Positions 8,537 to 18,175 of a DNA stretch of 64,000 bases are shown one piece after another (position 1 is the first letter of the stretch; every line of letters begins with the position of its first letter). The notes under the pieces are model-generated. The model made no database searches, was not told the origin of the DNA, and saw nothing but the letters and a program-made list of their open reading frames with translations. The DNA is from Marinilabiliaceae bacterium UBA5488. GTDB taxonomy: Bacteria > Bacteroidota > Bacteroidia > Bacteroidales > Marinilabiliaceae. The stretch covers positions 1 through 64,000 of the forward strand of contig DIPM01000017.1 in NCBI GenBank assembly GCA_002427105.1. The letters run 5' to 3'. A program made the position numbers and the translations under genes.

Positions 8537-11500
8537 AAAACTATTAAACCTAAGATACGAGCATAAGCTGCTCCGGTTTATAAAAGAGCCCGTTATAAGC
8601 AAACTGTTCTGGCTACTTGGGATTTTTTTGTTTACTATATTTATCATTCTTTTTATTGAGAATTATTTCGACAAGAACTACACCCTTCGTTATCAGCAAA
8701 CCATACGAAATCAGGAACAGAAGCAGAAATTGGATTTCATTTTAAAGGAACAACTGCTTAATATTCAACTGGCTTTCACTACCTATACATCTGTTACTCG
8801 CCCCCAACAACTGGCTACTATAAACTCAAATATTAACGCAAAAATTGATGAATGCCTTAATGTCCTGAGAATCCTGGACCAGGGAGGGAAATACGAATAC
8901 AGAAATTCGGCAAACCTGGCCTCGAGCGACGAGATAATCGAGTCAATAATTTATGATGCCGACCGCTATACAGGAACCATTAATGAAGTAAGACAACTTT
9001 ATCCTGCTATAAATGATCTTCAGTCATTATCATCGCGAATTACCGCGATCTTGAAGGCTCCGGCAGACAGCATGGCTCACGATCAAGTCTATGTTGCAGA
9101 AACTCTTGCCTTTTATCTGAAACAGGTTGACGGTATCTTCAATCGCATTTTTGAAATAGAGAGGAAGATTTCTTATGATATTCAAAGAAACGTAGTGGAT
9201 GTAAATGAAACAAGCATCACTGTACTAAAACGTTACAACCGCCTGAAATATATAAGTCTGCTACTATTCACCTTGTTCGCAGTGGGTATAACTTATTTGG
9301 TAATCATACAGATATCGAAAATAATTATATTTAGGAAAAAAGCCGAACTCAACAGCAAGAAGCTCTTAATGGCTGTTGAACAAAGTCCTGTTGCAATTAT
9401 GATAACCAATACCCGCGGAGTTACCGAGTACGTAAATGACAGCTATGTAATAAAAACAGGCTACACGAAAAAGGAGGTTACAGGAACGCGGCCCTACTTC
9501 TTCAGCAATAATGGCATCTACGATTTTTCTGAAATTGTAATGGCTACCATACAAGTTGGAAACACCTGGAGCGGCGAAATTGAGACACGCAACAAGGCGG
9601 GTATTACCTACTGGGAAAGGGTGCAAATATCGCCCGTTTTTAATGAGAGCAACACTATCTCCAACTTTATAATAATCCGTGAAGATATTACCGAAAAACG
9701 CCAATTAACAGAATCGCTTAATGAATCAATTGAAAACCTTAAGATAATTACCGAAAACCTACCTGTGGGAATCCTTGTAGTTGATGATAAACAAAAGATC
9801 CTTCAGATCAACCAAACAGCTGCAAAAACGATGGGCTTTGATAATATCGATGAGGCCCGTCACTATATTAACAGCAACTCCTACAGTCAGCATTTTGAAA
9901 CTATGGCGCAAAGTCATTATCACCATGTAAATTCAGGTTTAAATGTACTCACCCTCGAAGAAAGGCTCTCTATTCCTATTAATAATATCTCGCGCATAAT
10001 ACTGAAAAACGTTATTCCCATCAGACTTAATAATGAGTCGGTGAAACTTGAAGCTTTTATGGACATTACAGCCCAAAAAGAACTTCAACAGAAGGAAGCT
10101 GAGGCTAACAAAGCAAAATCGGAATTCCTTGCCAATATGAGCCACGAGATACGAACTCCTATGAATGGCATTGTTGGTGCTACCGAACTACTCGCCAACA
10201 CTGACTTGGGGAAAGAGCAACAGAATATTCTGTCAGTTATTTCAAAGTCCTGTGATAACCTGATATCAATAATCAATGATATTCTGGACTTCTCCAAAAT
10301 TGAAGCCGGAAAGATGAAGGTCGAAACCCTGCCCTTCAACCTTCGCGATACAGTTGACTATCTTCTTGACCAGATATCCTTTAAAGCCAATGAAAAGGAT
10401 CTGGAAGTTAATGTTGATATGGATAAGGATATTCCTCAAACTATTACAGGAGACGAAGGTCGTCTGGTGCAGGTGCTGATTAATCTAATGGGAAATGCTG
10501 TGAAATTCACTGACAAAGGAGAAGTCCTCCTTTCAATAAAAACTGTAGTTCGAAAAGAAAATAATCTAACGCTGCACTTTATGGTGCAAGACTCGGGGAT
10601 AGGCATCCCTCCAGGAAAAGTAGAAAAGATTTTTGAATCATTCACTCAGGCAGATGGCTCCACCACCCGTAAGTATGGTGGAACAGGATTAGGAACCAGC
10701 ATTTCTAAAATGCTGGTTGAGCTGATGGGAGGTAAAATATGGCTTGAAAGTCCAAACCCTGCTTACGCCTGGTCAAAAACTAATCCCGGCTCAGTCTTTC
10801 ACTTTGTATTGCCATTTAAAACTGACACAAACGCCCCCTACACCTACAAATATAAAGGCAGCTTGAGCGGCCTTAACACTCTGGTAATTAATAACCATCA
10901 AACTAACATTAAGCTTATCGGGGAAAATCTCTCTGTTTGGGGCATGAACCTTTCGGTAGCACGAAATACTGAAGAAGCAATAGATTTAATGACTCAAGAT
11001 CGTAACTATCACCTGATAATTGCCGACAACAATCTGCTCCGCGACAAGGACAATACATTTATCAAAGAAGCACGTGAAATTATTCCTGCACTGAAGGCCT
11101 TGCTTCTCGTAGCCAATCCAAAAACTATTACTCCTTATAACTATAAAGGCTTTGATAAAATACTCCATAAACCTGTCAAATACTCGCAGTTATTCATGGC
11201 TATATCAGAGCTTTTTAATATTCAGGATGAAAAGAAAAGCGATATTGTGCAGAACTCAGAAGAAGATGGCATTGAGAAAAATGGGGTCAAAAAGCGAATC
11301 CTTCTTGTTGAAGACAATCCTATTAACCAGAAAATAGCCGAGAAGATGCTTCTTAGGTTAAACTATGAGGTTGTTATTGCACCCAACGGCCAGGAAGCCC
11401 TGAATATTCTTAGCGAGGGAAAAGATAAGTTCAACCTAATCCTTATGGACGTACAAATGCCTGTATTAAATGGTCTGGACGCAACAAAGGAACTCCGTGC

Positions 11501-11657
11501 CAAAGGAGTTTTCCTCCCTGTAATTGCCATGACGGCAAATGTGCTAAAAGGTGATCGAGAAATATGTCTTGAAGCCGGAATGAACGATTATATAGGAAAG
11601 CCGGTACGCATAGAAACGCTGGAAACAACGCTCAGCAGATGGCTAAAAACCAGCTGA
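8496..11657 (+). CDS. Hybrid sensor histidine kinase with two PAS domains and two receiver-like domains
   Basis: The protein has 1053 residues. TM1 (about 36-54) and TM2 (about 251-275) enclose a 200-residue periplasmic domain. Two PAS domains follow (about 285-405 and 415-530), then HisKA with H550 in NMSHEIRTPMNG and an HATPase with N box VLINLMGNAVKF and GTGLGTSISKML. A degenerate receiver (about 800-910) retains a DNN and a KPVK but lacks the acidic pair. A complete C-terminal receiver has E939/D940, D985 (LMDVQMP) and K in GKPV. No DNA-binding output is present, so phosphate must pass to a separate regulator. The ATG lies inside the preceding binding-protein gene (41-bp overlap), implying co-translation. 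Confidence 0.88.
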   Translation: MGIAAIKKKIGLSRKLLNLRYEHKLLRFIKEPVISKLFWLLGIFLFTIFIILFIENYFDKNYTLRYQQTIRNQEQKQKLDFILKEQLLNIQLAFTTYTSVTRPQQLATINSNINAKIDECLNVLRILDQGGKYEYRNSANLASSDEIIESIIYDADRYTGTINEVRQLYPAINDLQSLSSRITAILKAPADSMAHDQVYVAETLAFYLKQVDGIFNRIFEIERKISYDIQRNVVDVNETSITVLKRYNRLKYISLLLFTLFAVGITYLVIIQISKIIIFRKKAELNSKKLLMAVEQSPVAIMITNTRGVTEYVNDSYVIKTGYTKKEVTGTRPYFFSNNGIYDFSEIVMATIQVGNTWSGEIETRNKAGITYWERVQISPVFNESNTISNFIIIREDITEKRQLTESLNESIENLKIITENLPVGILVVDDKQKILQINQTAAKTMGFDNIDEARHYINSNSYSQHFETMAQSHYHHVNSGLNVLTLEERLSIPINNISRIILKNVIPIRLNNESVKLEAFMDITAQKELQQKEAEANKAKSEFLANMSHEIRTPMNGIVGATELLANTDLGKEQQNILSVISKSCDNLISIINDILDFSKIEAGKMKVETLPFNLRDTVDYLLDQISFKANEKDLEVNVDMDKDIPQTITGDEGRLVQVLINLMGNAVKFTDKGEVLLSIKTVVRKENNLTLHFMVQDSGIGIPPGKVEKIFESFTQADGSTTRKYGGTGLGTSISKMLVELMGGKIWLESPNPAYAWSKTNPGSVFHFVLPFKTDTNAPYTYKYKGSLSGLNTLVINNHQTNIKLIGENLSVWGMNLSVARNTEEAIDLMTQDRNYHLIIADNNLLRDKDNTFIKEAREIIPALKALLLVANPKTITPYNYKGFDKILHKPVKYSQLFMAISELFNIQDEKKSDIVQNSEEDGIEKNGVKKRILLVEDNPINQKIAEKMLLRLNYEVVIAPNGQEALNILSEGKDKFNLILMDVQMPVLNGLDATKELRAKGVFLPVIAMTANVLKGDREICLEAGMNDYIGKPVRIETLETTLSRWLKTS

Positions 11658-11658
11658 G

Positions 11659-12645
11659 TTAAAACAGCAGGAACTGTCCTGCTATAATTGCGGCAATAAG
11701 AACAATAAAAACGGCCTCTCGCAAAGCCTTCCTCGGAAGAAGTTCAAGCCAGTTAACCATAATCATGGACACTCCAACAGCCGACAAAGGCATAATTTCC
11801 ATAGAGAAGAAAGGGCTTAGAACCAAGGCGGCTGTAATCAAAACTATCCAAATAAAGATGCGATAATAACGTCGTACAATAATTTTCTGCGCTCCCATTT
11901 GCCGTACAGTAACTAAAAGAGATACAGTAGTCGGCAAAATAAGCAAAGCCATAAAGCCTTTGGAATAAATTGTATGATTATACTGACCCGGATTGGCTAT
12001 TAGGTTTTCTGAAATGACTTCATAGAACCACCAGCCCTGATCGTTTAGAAAATACCATGCATAGCTTATTACTGAAGGAAATAGAAATCCCAATATAGAT
12101 GCTGCAAGCGTCTTAAATGACAACAGGCGTAAAACCCCCATTGCGATAATAAGAAGCGGAAAAAAGAAGAGCCCCTTAGCATAAAACAAAGTTCCAAGAC
12201 CCAGCAAAAAAGACCCGTCAAAGCAAGAAACAGCAGGTTTACGCTTCCCAACGGCTCCAAACACCCTATTAAGCCCTGCTACAAAGAAAAAAACAAAGAA
12301 CCATACCGGACTCAGCTTTTGTACAGACAAAAAAGCTGAAGTTAGCAAGGCATAGACCAAAAGCACTATCAAGCTCTGACGTCTGATCAAACCATATCTG
12401 ACAGCCATAGTGTTGATCAACACTCCTGTCAGGATAACCAGAATAAGCGATGCTAAGGCAGCAGTAAAAGATGAATATCCAAAGTAAGGCAGTATCAGCA
12501 CATCCCACAAAGGCATTGAAGGATTATCCAGAACAGTAAAGTGAGCAATATCTACCACAAAATATCGCAACCACAGAAGTATTACCGCCAAAGGTGTTAA
12601 CATCGTGGCAGATATCGAATTGCTATGCAGCGACTTAAAAAGCAT
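11659..12645 (-). CDS. DUF6427-like polytopic membrane protein
   Basis: This 328-residue inner-membrane protein has about nine to ten hydrophobic helices and almost no soluble domain. It resembles the Bacteroidota-specific DUF6427 family in the features I remember: length, a FTVLDNPSMPLW stretch and a position next to purD. The function is unknown. The start overlaps the purD stop by one base (TAATG), so the two are translationally coupled. It is convergent with the hybrid kinase, with only one base between the two stop codons. Confidence 0.6.
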   Translation of the reverse strand: MLFKSLHSNSISATMLTPLAVILLWLRYFVVDIAHFTVLDNPSMPLWDVLILPYFGYSSFTAALASLILVILTGVLINTMAVRYGLIRRQSLIVLLVYALLTSAFLSVQKLSPVWFFVFFFVAGLNRVFGAVGKRKPAVSCFDGSFLLGLGTLFYAKGLFFFPLLIIAMGVLRLLSFKTLAASILGFLFPSVISYAWYFLNDQGWWFYEVISENLIANPGQYNHTIYSKGFMALLILPTTVSLLVTVRQMGAQKIIVRRYYRIFIWIVLITAALVLSPFFSMEIMPLSAVGVSMIMVNWLELLPRKALREAVFIVLIAAIIAGQFLLF

Positions 12646-13922
12646 TACAAATCTATCAAATCAAAACCTATATCATTCCTGAAATACCTGCCCTCGTATT
12701 CTATGCGCGAAGCATTTTTTAGAGAAAGGTCTCTGGCTTCCTCAATATCATCGCCATAAGAGCTAACTGCAAACAAGCGACCTCCATCGGTAAGCACTTT
12801 GTCTCCCGACAACGCTGTTCCTCCATGAAACACCACGCTTCCGTCAACATCGGCAAGGCCCGAAACCTCAAAACCCTTCTTAAAAACTCCGGGATAGCCT
12901 CCGGATACCATAACCATTGTAAGGACGGTACGCGAATCCACCTCGGGGCTGAACTCTTTCAAATTACCATCGGCAGTGGCAAGCAGAAGCTCAACAAGAT
13001 CATTCCTAAGTCGGGGAAGAACCACCTCAGTTTCAGGATCCCCCATACGGACATTATACTCGATAACGAAAGCTTCCTTTCCTACTTTAATAAGCCCAAA
13101 GAAGATAAAACCCTTATAATCAAGCCCGTCTTTCTTTATTCCCCCAATAGTAGGTTTAATAATCTTCTCTATTATTTTATTTTTGAACGAACGAGAGGCG
13201 AAGGGTACAGGTGAAACAGCTCCCATACCACCGGTGTTAAGCCCACTGTCTCCCTCCCCAATCCTCTTATAATCTTTTGCTTCGGGAAGCAAAAAATAAT
13301 CTTCACCATCAGTAAGGACGAACATGGAGAGCTCAATACCTTTTAAGAACTCTTCAATTACGACTTTTTTGCCGGCAGCACCAAACTTCCCTGCCAGGAT
13401 TCTTTCAAGCTCATTACAAGCCTCATCGTAATCATCTATTATTAAAACACCTTTACCGGCAGCCAGTCCATCGGCCTTAAGCACATAAGGGGGCTTCAAA
13501 GATTTCATGAAACTGCGTCCCTCCTCAATCAAAGCAGGCGTAACAGTGAGATAGCGAGCTGAGGGAATGCCATGCCTAAGCATAAACTGTTTGGCATAAT
13601 CTTTACTGCCTTCCAGGGAAGCAGCCTCTTGTGAGGGGCCAATAATGCGAACTTCCTGTAAGGCTTTATCATTTTTGAAAAAATCAACAATCCCTCTGAC
13701 CAAGGGCTCTTCCGGTCCAACAACAACCAATTTTACATCATTCTTGATGACCGCCTCCTTTATACCTTCAAAGTCATTTGAGCTAATCGGAACATTCACT
13801 CCAAGTGAGGCTGTCCCGGCGTTGCCAGGCACAAAAAACAGTTTATCAGCCAAAGGGCTGCGCCTTATATGCCACCCAAACGCATGCTCGCGTCCTCCTG
13901 AGCCAACTATCAGAATATTCAT
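12645..13922 (-). CDS. purD: Phosphoribosylamine-glycine ligase (GAR synthetase)
   Basis: The enzyme catalyses the second step of purine synthesis: 5-phosphoribosylamine plus glycine and ATP gives GAR. Its 425 residues match the usual length. The N-terminal domain begins ILIVGSGGREHAF. The ATP-grasp core shows GPSQEAASLEGSKDYAK, VLKADGLAAGKGV, the KDYKRIGEGDSGLNTGGMG region and EYNVRMGDPETEVVLPRL. It sits in a minus-strand chain behind DUF2723 and the NodB deacetylase (39-bp gap) and is coupled to the DUF6427 gene. No other pur gene is in the window. Confidence 0.96.
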   Translation of the reverse strand: MNILIVGSGGREHAFGWHIRRSPLADKLFFVPGNAGTASLGVNVPISSNDFEGIKEAVIKNDVKLVVVGPEEPLVRGIVDFFKNDKALQEVRIIGPSQEAASLEGSKDYAKQFMLRHGIPSARYLTVTPALIEEGRSFMKSLKPPYVLKADGLAAGKGVLIIDDYDEACNELERILAGKFGAAGKKVVIEEFLKGIELSMFVLTDGEDYFLLPEAKDYKRIGEGDSGLNTGGMGAVSPVPFASRSFKNKIIEKIIKPTIGGIKKDGLDYKGFIFFGLIKVGKEAFVIEYNVRMGDPETEVVLPRLRNDLVELLLATADGNLKEFSPEVDSRTVLTMVMVSGGYPGVFKKGFEVSGLADVDGSVVFHGGTALSGDKVLTDGGRLFAVSSYGDDIEEARDLSLKNASRIEYEGRYFRNDIGFDLIDL

Positions 13923-13961
13923 TCTTAAATTATTCGTTTATCTTCTAAGCCTATTCAATAC

Positions 13962-14591
13962 TTATAACAATTCAAAACTATAGCCTTCATCACTAAGGTG
14001 TTTCAACACTCTTGGAAGGGCTGTCTCCAGTCTGGGCCAGGCTTTTAAGGAATCATGAAAGACTATAATGGAGCCCGGTCTGACAAAGTTCAAAACATTA
14101 TTGAATACATCCTCATCAGTCAAATCAGCGCAATAATCGCGACTTAGCACATCCCACATAATTATCTTCCTAAACTCACGTCTAAGCTTCTTTACATACC
14201 ATGGAAAAAGCTGTCCGTAAGGTGGTCGGAACAAGTCGCCCGGAATAAGCTCACGAGCTTTCTGCACATCTGCAAAATAGTCAGATTTGCTATTGCTAAA
14301 GGCCTTAATATGCGAGTAGGAATGATTTCCAATGCCCATGCCATTCTGTTTTAGCATATCAAACACTTCGGGATATTTCCTCACATTATCAGCAACGCAG
14401 AAAAAGGTGGCCTTCACTCCATAATTATTCAATATATCCAAAACCGCCGGGGTCACTTTGGGTATAGGTCCGTCATCGAAGGTAAGATGCACGTATTTAC
14501 GCCGTGCTTCACCCCTCCACAACGTGCCGGGGAATAACCACCTCAGCATCAAGGGTGGTTGAATCTCCATCTTTTTTATCTTATTCACCAA
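13962..14591 (-). CDS. Polysaccharide deacetylase (NodB/CE4 family)
   Basis: A short CE4 deacetylase of 209 residues. Motif 1 HLTFDDGP holds the catalytic base and a metal-binding Asp, motif 2 GNHSYSH holds the metal histidines, motif 3 is FRPPYGQ, and later come WDVLSRD and IIVFHDS. All catalytic residues are present. No signal peptide is apparent, so it may act in the cytosol or on the inner face of the membrane. The substrate is an N-acetylated glycan or a relative, not defined. The gene overlaps the upstream DUF2723 gene by 11 bases, so the two are probably made together and may serve the same glycan pathway. Confidence 0.88.
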   Translation of the reverse strand: MVNKIKKMEIQPPLMLRWLFPGTLWRGEARRKYVHLTFDDGPIPKVTPAVLDILNNYGVKATFFCVADNVRKYPEVFDMLKQNGMGIGNHSYSHIKAFSNSKSDYFADVQKARELIPGDLFRPPYGQLFPWYVKKLRREFRKIIMWDVLSRDYCADLTDEDVFNNVLNFVRPGSIIVFHDSLKAWPRLETALPRVLKHLSDEGYSFELL

Positions 14592-17500
14592 AAAATCCTA
14601 ATCTTTGATACAAGCCTTCATATTGGGTCTCTACCCTAGTCATCAAATCATCTCTCTTATAATTTCTCAATATCCTTAACACCTCGGCATAAATCGCCAT
14701 ATTACGTTGAATATCGTTGATAGAACCACCTTGCAATCGTGGAGTCAGACCTGTAAAGAAATCCAGCTCCTGGAAGTTTTCTTCGGAAAGACCTTCTACG
14801 ATTTTGTCACCCTTTGTCATCTCTCCGGCACGGTAATAGGCCTCGGCTATAAAAATGGAGAAATAATTATGAGGGATTCTGGATGAAGGTAAACTTTCCA
14901 TTGTCTTATCCAATACCTCAACAGCTCTGGCTTTATCGCCCTCGTCTATTAAAGCAGTGGCCAAACGCGACAAATTGTTGCGCATATTAATGCCCATCCT
15001 CTGATGGTTTTCATCAAGATATACCCGCGGATCGTTCCAACCGTCAAAAATAAACTTGTTCATAACATTGTAATACATCTTGTCGGTATCGACCCTTCCA
15101 TACTGCCCGTCGCTTGATTCCGATTTAATCGGAACAACTTGATAGCCAAAACCTTCCAATTGAAAGTAATTTTCCAGCCCAACATAATTCTCGCTCCCAA
15201 CAGTTACAGCATAATAAATCGGACGCTCAAAGTCATTATTGGCAAGCATATCCAAAACCATAACTTCATTCTTTAAAATCCGATCCTTATTAAGGTTAAT
15301 TTCCATTTTTGAATCAATTAAATGAGCATAGCGCTCACCTACCATTCCATTGGAAACTACTTTAGCACTGTCAACCGGAAGAACAAAGGATTTGGAAGGT
15401 AAGTGTTCAATATTGCCATAGTTAGGGATGTTTTTGGTACGCGGATTATCACTGGCCAAAAAGCGGATGCCCTCCTTAAGATCTACTTCACCCTCTATCC
15501 GGTCAAAAAGATAAACAACATCCCTCTTACCCAATACGTATTGCTCTTTAGTCATAGAAATTGGCAAGGGCTCGGATTTATAAGCCTTACGCTTCATCTG
15601 ATCGATATACCAGTCGGTTTGCAGATAACTTAAATTACATACCCTAACGTCGGTTCTTACGCCTTCCACCTCCTGAGCATACCACAAGGGGAAAGTGTCA
15701 TTATCACCATTTGTAAAAATTATTCCATTCTCACCAACCGTATTAAGATAATTATATGCTATATCCCTCGCGATAGTGCGATGTGAGCGGTCGTGATCGT
15801 CCCAGTTTTCTGCTGCCATTATACCTGGCACCAGCACAAGAGCTACTACTGAGGCTAAAACAGATGCTACTGTTCCCGGCATTAGCTTTTTCAGCCATGC
15901 CACAAGTTGCAAGACTCCCAAACCAATCCATATCGAGAAGGCATAGAAAGAGCCGGCATATGCATAATCGCGCTCGCGAGGCTGCAATGGCGTCTGATTC
16001 AAATAGATTACTATAGCCAATCCTGTAAAGAAAAACAGAAGCATGACCACAGTAAAATCTCTCTTACCCTTCCGGACGGATTTATAATGAAAAAATAAAC
16101 CTAATAAACCAAGAAGCAAAGGCAACATATAATAAGTGTTGCGCGCAGGGTTGTCCCTGTAACTCTCAGGCAGCCTGTCCTGGTCGCCGTAAAGGTTATT
16201 ATCTATAAAGGGAATACCTGAAATCCAGTTACCCTTATGAATTTCTCCATGACCCTGAATATCATTTTGCCTGCCGGCAAAATTCCACATAAAATACCTT
16301 AAATACATGTGCCCGACCTGATAACTGAAGAAAAATCTCAAATTCTCCGTAAAAGTGGGCAACTGTATGCTCTGCATCCTTCCCGAGCCGTCATTAACTG
16401 TTAGCTGACGACCCTTGATTCCGCCCCAAAATTTGTATTCTTCAATATGTCGGGGCTCACTGCTATACATTCGCGGGAAAAGAGTTGTTGTTCTTTCATC
16501 AAATTTATATTCGGGGCGATGGTCAACTATTTCATATCTTTCCTCCCCTTTAATATACACAGGCTTGCCTTTATCGCCCCTCATGGCATCCCAGTCCATA
16601 GGTGAGTTGTAATACTGGCCCGAAACCAGAGGGCGATTACCATACTGCTCCCTGTTGAGATAGCCCATAAGTGAAAACACATCTTCCGGAGAGTTCTGAT
16701 CCATGGTAGGGTTAGAAATAGAACGAATCACAATAGTAGCATACGAGGAATATCCAAGCAGAATAACAGCAAAGGCTGTTATAATAGTATTCATAATAGG
16801 CTTATTCTTTACATAGGTATAATAAATACCATAAACAACAGCCGCGATTAGTATAAGCGCGAAAAAGGCTATACCGCTGTTAAAAGGAAGCCCCCAGTTG
16901 TTAACAAAGAGCAGTTCAAATTTAGAAGCCAAACTCACCACGTGAGGGATTACACCATACAATACTACAGCAAGAATCAAAAAAGAAAAAACAAGTGCTT
17001 TCAAAGATCCCTTAATTGTAACATCATATTTCCTGAAATAATAAACCATCACAATGGCAGGAATAGTCAGAAGATTCAGCAGGTGAACGCCGATTGAAAG
17101 ACCCATAAGGTAGGCTATAAGTATAAGCCAGCGATTTGAGTGAGGCTCATCAGCTACATTCTCCCACTTTAAAATACACCAAAAAACTACCGCTGTAAAC
17201 AAGGAGGATAGAGCATATACTTCCCCCTCTACTGCCGAGAACCAAAAGGTGTCGGAAAAAGTGTAGGCCATAGCGCCAACAAAACCGGCTCCAATAACGG
17301 CATAACTACGCCATTTTTCAGGATTCTCAATATCATCGATAAATATTTTTCGCCCAAGATGAGTTATTGTCCAAAACAGAAAGGCTATTGTAAATGCACT
17401 TGCCAATGCCGACATGATATTCATGGTAATGGCAACGTTTGAAGGGTCGCCGGCAAAGAGCGTAAAAAACCGTCCAACCAGCATAAAGAAGGGAGCTCCG

Positions 17501-17655
17501 GGGGGATGACCGACCAGCAATTTATAAGATGAGGAAATAAATTCACCGCAATCCCAGAAACTTGTAGTTGGTTCAATTGTAAGGGTATAGACAAGAGCTG
17601 ATACAAAAAACGCGAGCCAACCAAAAAGGTTATTCAAACGATTGTAATTCTGCAT
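14581..17655 (-). CDS. DUF2723 multi-pass membrane protein, probable glycosyltransferase
   Basis: The protein has 1024 residues. The N-terminal half has about 10-12 membrane helices and carries the DUF2723 signature (FWDCGEFI and KLLVGHPPGAP, about residues 33-56), which resembles the acidic first-loop motif of GT-C glycosyltransferases. A large extracytoplasmic part follows, with a GDNDTFPLWYAQ stretch near residue 650. The C-terminal region (about 880-1010) looks like helical TPR-type repeats. The eukaryotic homologue TMEM260 is a protein O-mannosyltransferase, so protein O-glycosylation is a reasonable inference. It is the first gene of a chain with the deacetylase and purD, and its length is normal for Bacteroidota homologues. 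Confidence 0.85.
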   Translation of the reverse strand: MQNYNRLNNLFGWLAFFVSALVYTLTIEPTTSFWDCGEFISSSYKLLVGHPPGAPFFMLVGRFFTLFAGDPSNVAITMNIMSALASAFTIAFLFWTITHLGRKIFIDDIENPEKWRSYAVIGAGFVGAMAYTFSDTFWFSAVEGEVYALSSLFTAVVFWCILKWENVADEPHSNRWLILIAYLMGLSIGVHLLNLLTIPAIVMVYYFRKYDVTIKGSLKALVFSFLILAVVLYGVIPHVVSLASKFELLFVNNWGLPFNSGIAFFALILIAAVVYGIYYTYVKNKPIMNTIITAFAVILLGYSSYATIVIRSISNPTMDQNSPEDVFSLMGYLNREQYGNRPLVSGQYYNSPMDWDAMRGDKGKPVYIKGEERYEIVDHRPEYKFDERTTTLFPRMYSSEPRHIEEYKFWGGIKGRQLTVNDGSGRMQSIQLPTFTENLRFFFSYQVGHMYLRYFMWNFAGRQNDIQGHGEIHKGNWISGIPFIDNNLYGDQDRLPESYRDNPARNTYYMLPLLLGLLGLFFHYKSVRKGKRDFTVVMLLFFFTGLAIVIYLNQTPLQPRERDYAYAGSFYAFSIWIGLGVLQLVAWLKKLMPGTVASVLASVVALVLVPGIMAAENWDDHDRSHRTIARDIAYNYLNTVGENGIIFTNGDNDTFPLWYAQEVEGVRTDVRVCNLSYLQTDWYIDQMKRKAYKSEPLPISMTKEQYVLGKRDVVYLFDRIEGEVDLKEGIRFLASDNPRTKNIPNYGNIEHLPSKSFVLPVDSAKVVSNGMVGERYAHLIDSKMEINLNKDRILKNEVMVLDMLANNDFERPIYYAVTVGSENYVGLENYFQLEGFGYQVVPIKSESSDGQYGRVDTDKMYYNVMNKFIFDGWNDPRVYLDENHQRMGINMRNNLSRLATALIDEGDKARAVEVLDKTMESLPSSRIPHNYFSIFIAEAYYRAGEMTKGDKIVEGLSEENFQELDFFTGLTPRLQGGSINDIQRNMAIYAEVLRILRNYKRDDLMTRVETQYEGLYQRLGFFGE

Positions 17656-17701
17656 ATCAATTAATTTTCAATATTTTCTCAAATTGTCAGTGCATAATTG
17701 C

Positions 17702-17709
17702 CAAAAATA
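17702..17709 (-). promoter_or_regulatory. Probable -7 element of the DUF2723-purD chain
   Basis: TATTTTTG on the minus strand, 47 bases before the DUF2723 start. A TTG about 22 bases upstream (17732-17734) could serve as the -33. It would drive DUF2723, deacetylase, purD and DUF6427 as one transcript. Confidence 0.4.
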
Positions 17710-17719
17710 CAATAATCTT

Positions 17720-17880
17720 ATAGAAAATGAACAATGAATAGTGAACAATCATCAATGAACAGTTATCAGTTATCCGTGAACAGTTGAGGACTTCGCCCGT
17801 GAGGTGGTTTAATCCGAAACCATCACAATTCCCTGTTCACCCTTGTATGATCATTAGCTACTGACGACTGACAACCAGGG
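17720..17880. repeat. TGAACA-rich intergenic repeat with cruciform
   Basis: The 336-bp gap before tRNA-Gln has no gene. It contains at least four TGAACA copies in about 60 bases (17729-17783) mixed with TTATCAGTTATC. A nested inverted repeat follows: GTGAACAG (17776-17783) with CTGTTCAC (17833-17840), and inside it TGGTTT (17805-17810) with AAACCA (17817-17822). It looks like a small decayed mobile or palindromic element. No second copy was seen in this window. Confidence 0.5.
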
Positions 17881-17927
17881 CGATACAAGAAACCAGATAT
17901 AAATTCAAGTTTTTTTAGCTGCTTTTT

Positions 17928-17959
17928 TTTGATAGATAAGCCAAAACATTCTATATTTG
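17928..17959 (+). promoter_or_regulatory. tRNA-Gln promoter
   Basis: TTTG (17928-17931), a 20-bp spacer and TATATTTG (17952-17959) match the Bacteroidota consensus exactly, about 32 bases before the mature tRNA. Confidence 0.8.
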
Positions 17960-17991
17960 CATCGCTTTTGAAAAACGGAAGCATTTAAGTC

Positions 17992-18062
17992 TGTCCCGTG
18001 GTGTAATGGTAGCACAGATGGTTTTGGTCCATCTAGTCAGGGTTCAAATCCTTGCGGGACAA
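17992..18062 (+). tRNA. tRNA-Gln (anticodon TTG)
   Basis: A full cloverleaf can be folded. The acceptor stem is TGTCCCG with CGGGACA, and the discriminator is A. The anticodon arm is GATGG with CCATC around loop TTTTGGT, giving anticodon TTG. The T-loop is GTTCAAATC. CCA is not encoded. Confidence 0.95.
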
Positions 18063-18067
18063 CTATC

Positions 18068-18103
18068 AAAAAAGCTGTAAATCGATGATTTACAGCTTTT
18101 TTG
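18068..18103 (+). terminator. Terminator after tRNA-Gln
   Basis: A perfect 16-bp stem (AAAAAAGCTGTAAATC with its complement) closes a GAT loop and ends in a T run. The A run on the other side makes it usable on the minus strand too, although the minus-strand gene ahead of it ends about 75 bases away. Confidence 0.85.
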
Positions 18104-18175
18104 TTTAGCCTTGCCTTTGGCTAGAAGCTCTTAATTACTTTTTATCACAAAGTATTAGTAATGAAAACAGACAGC

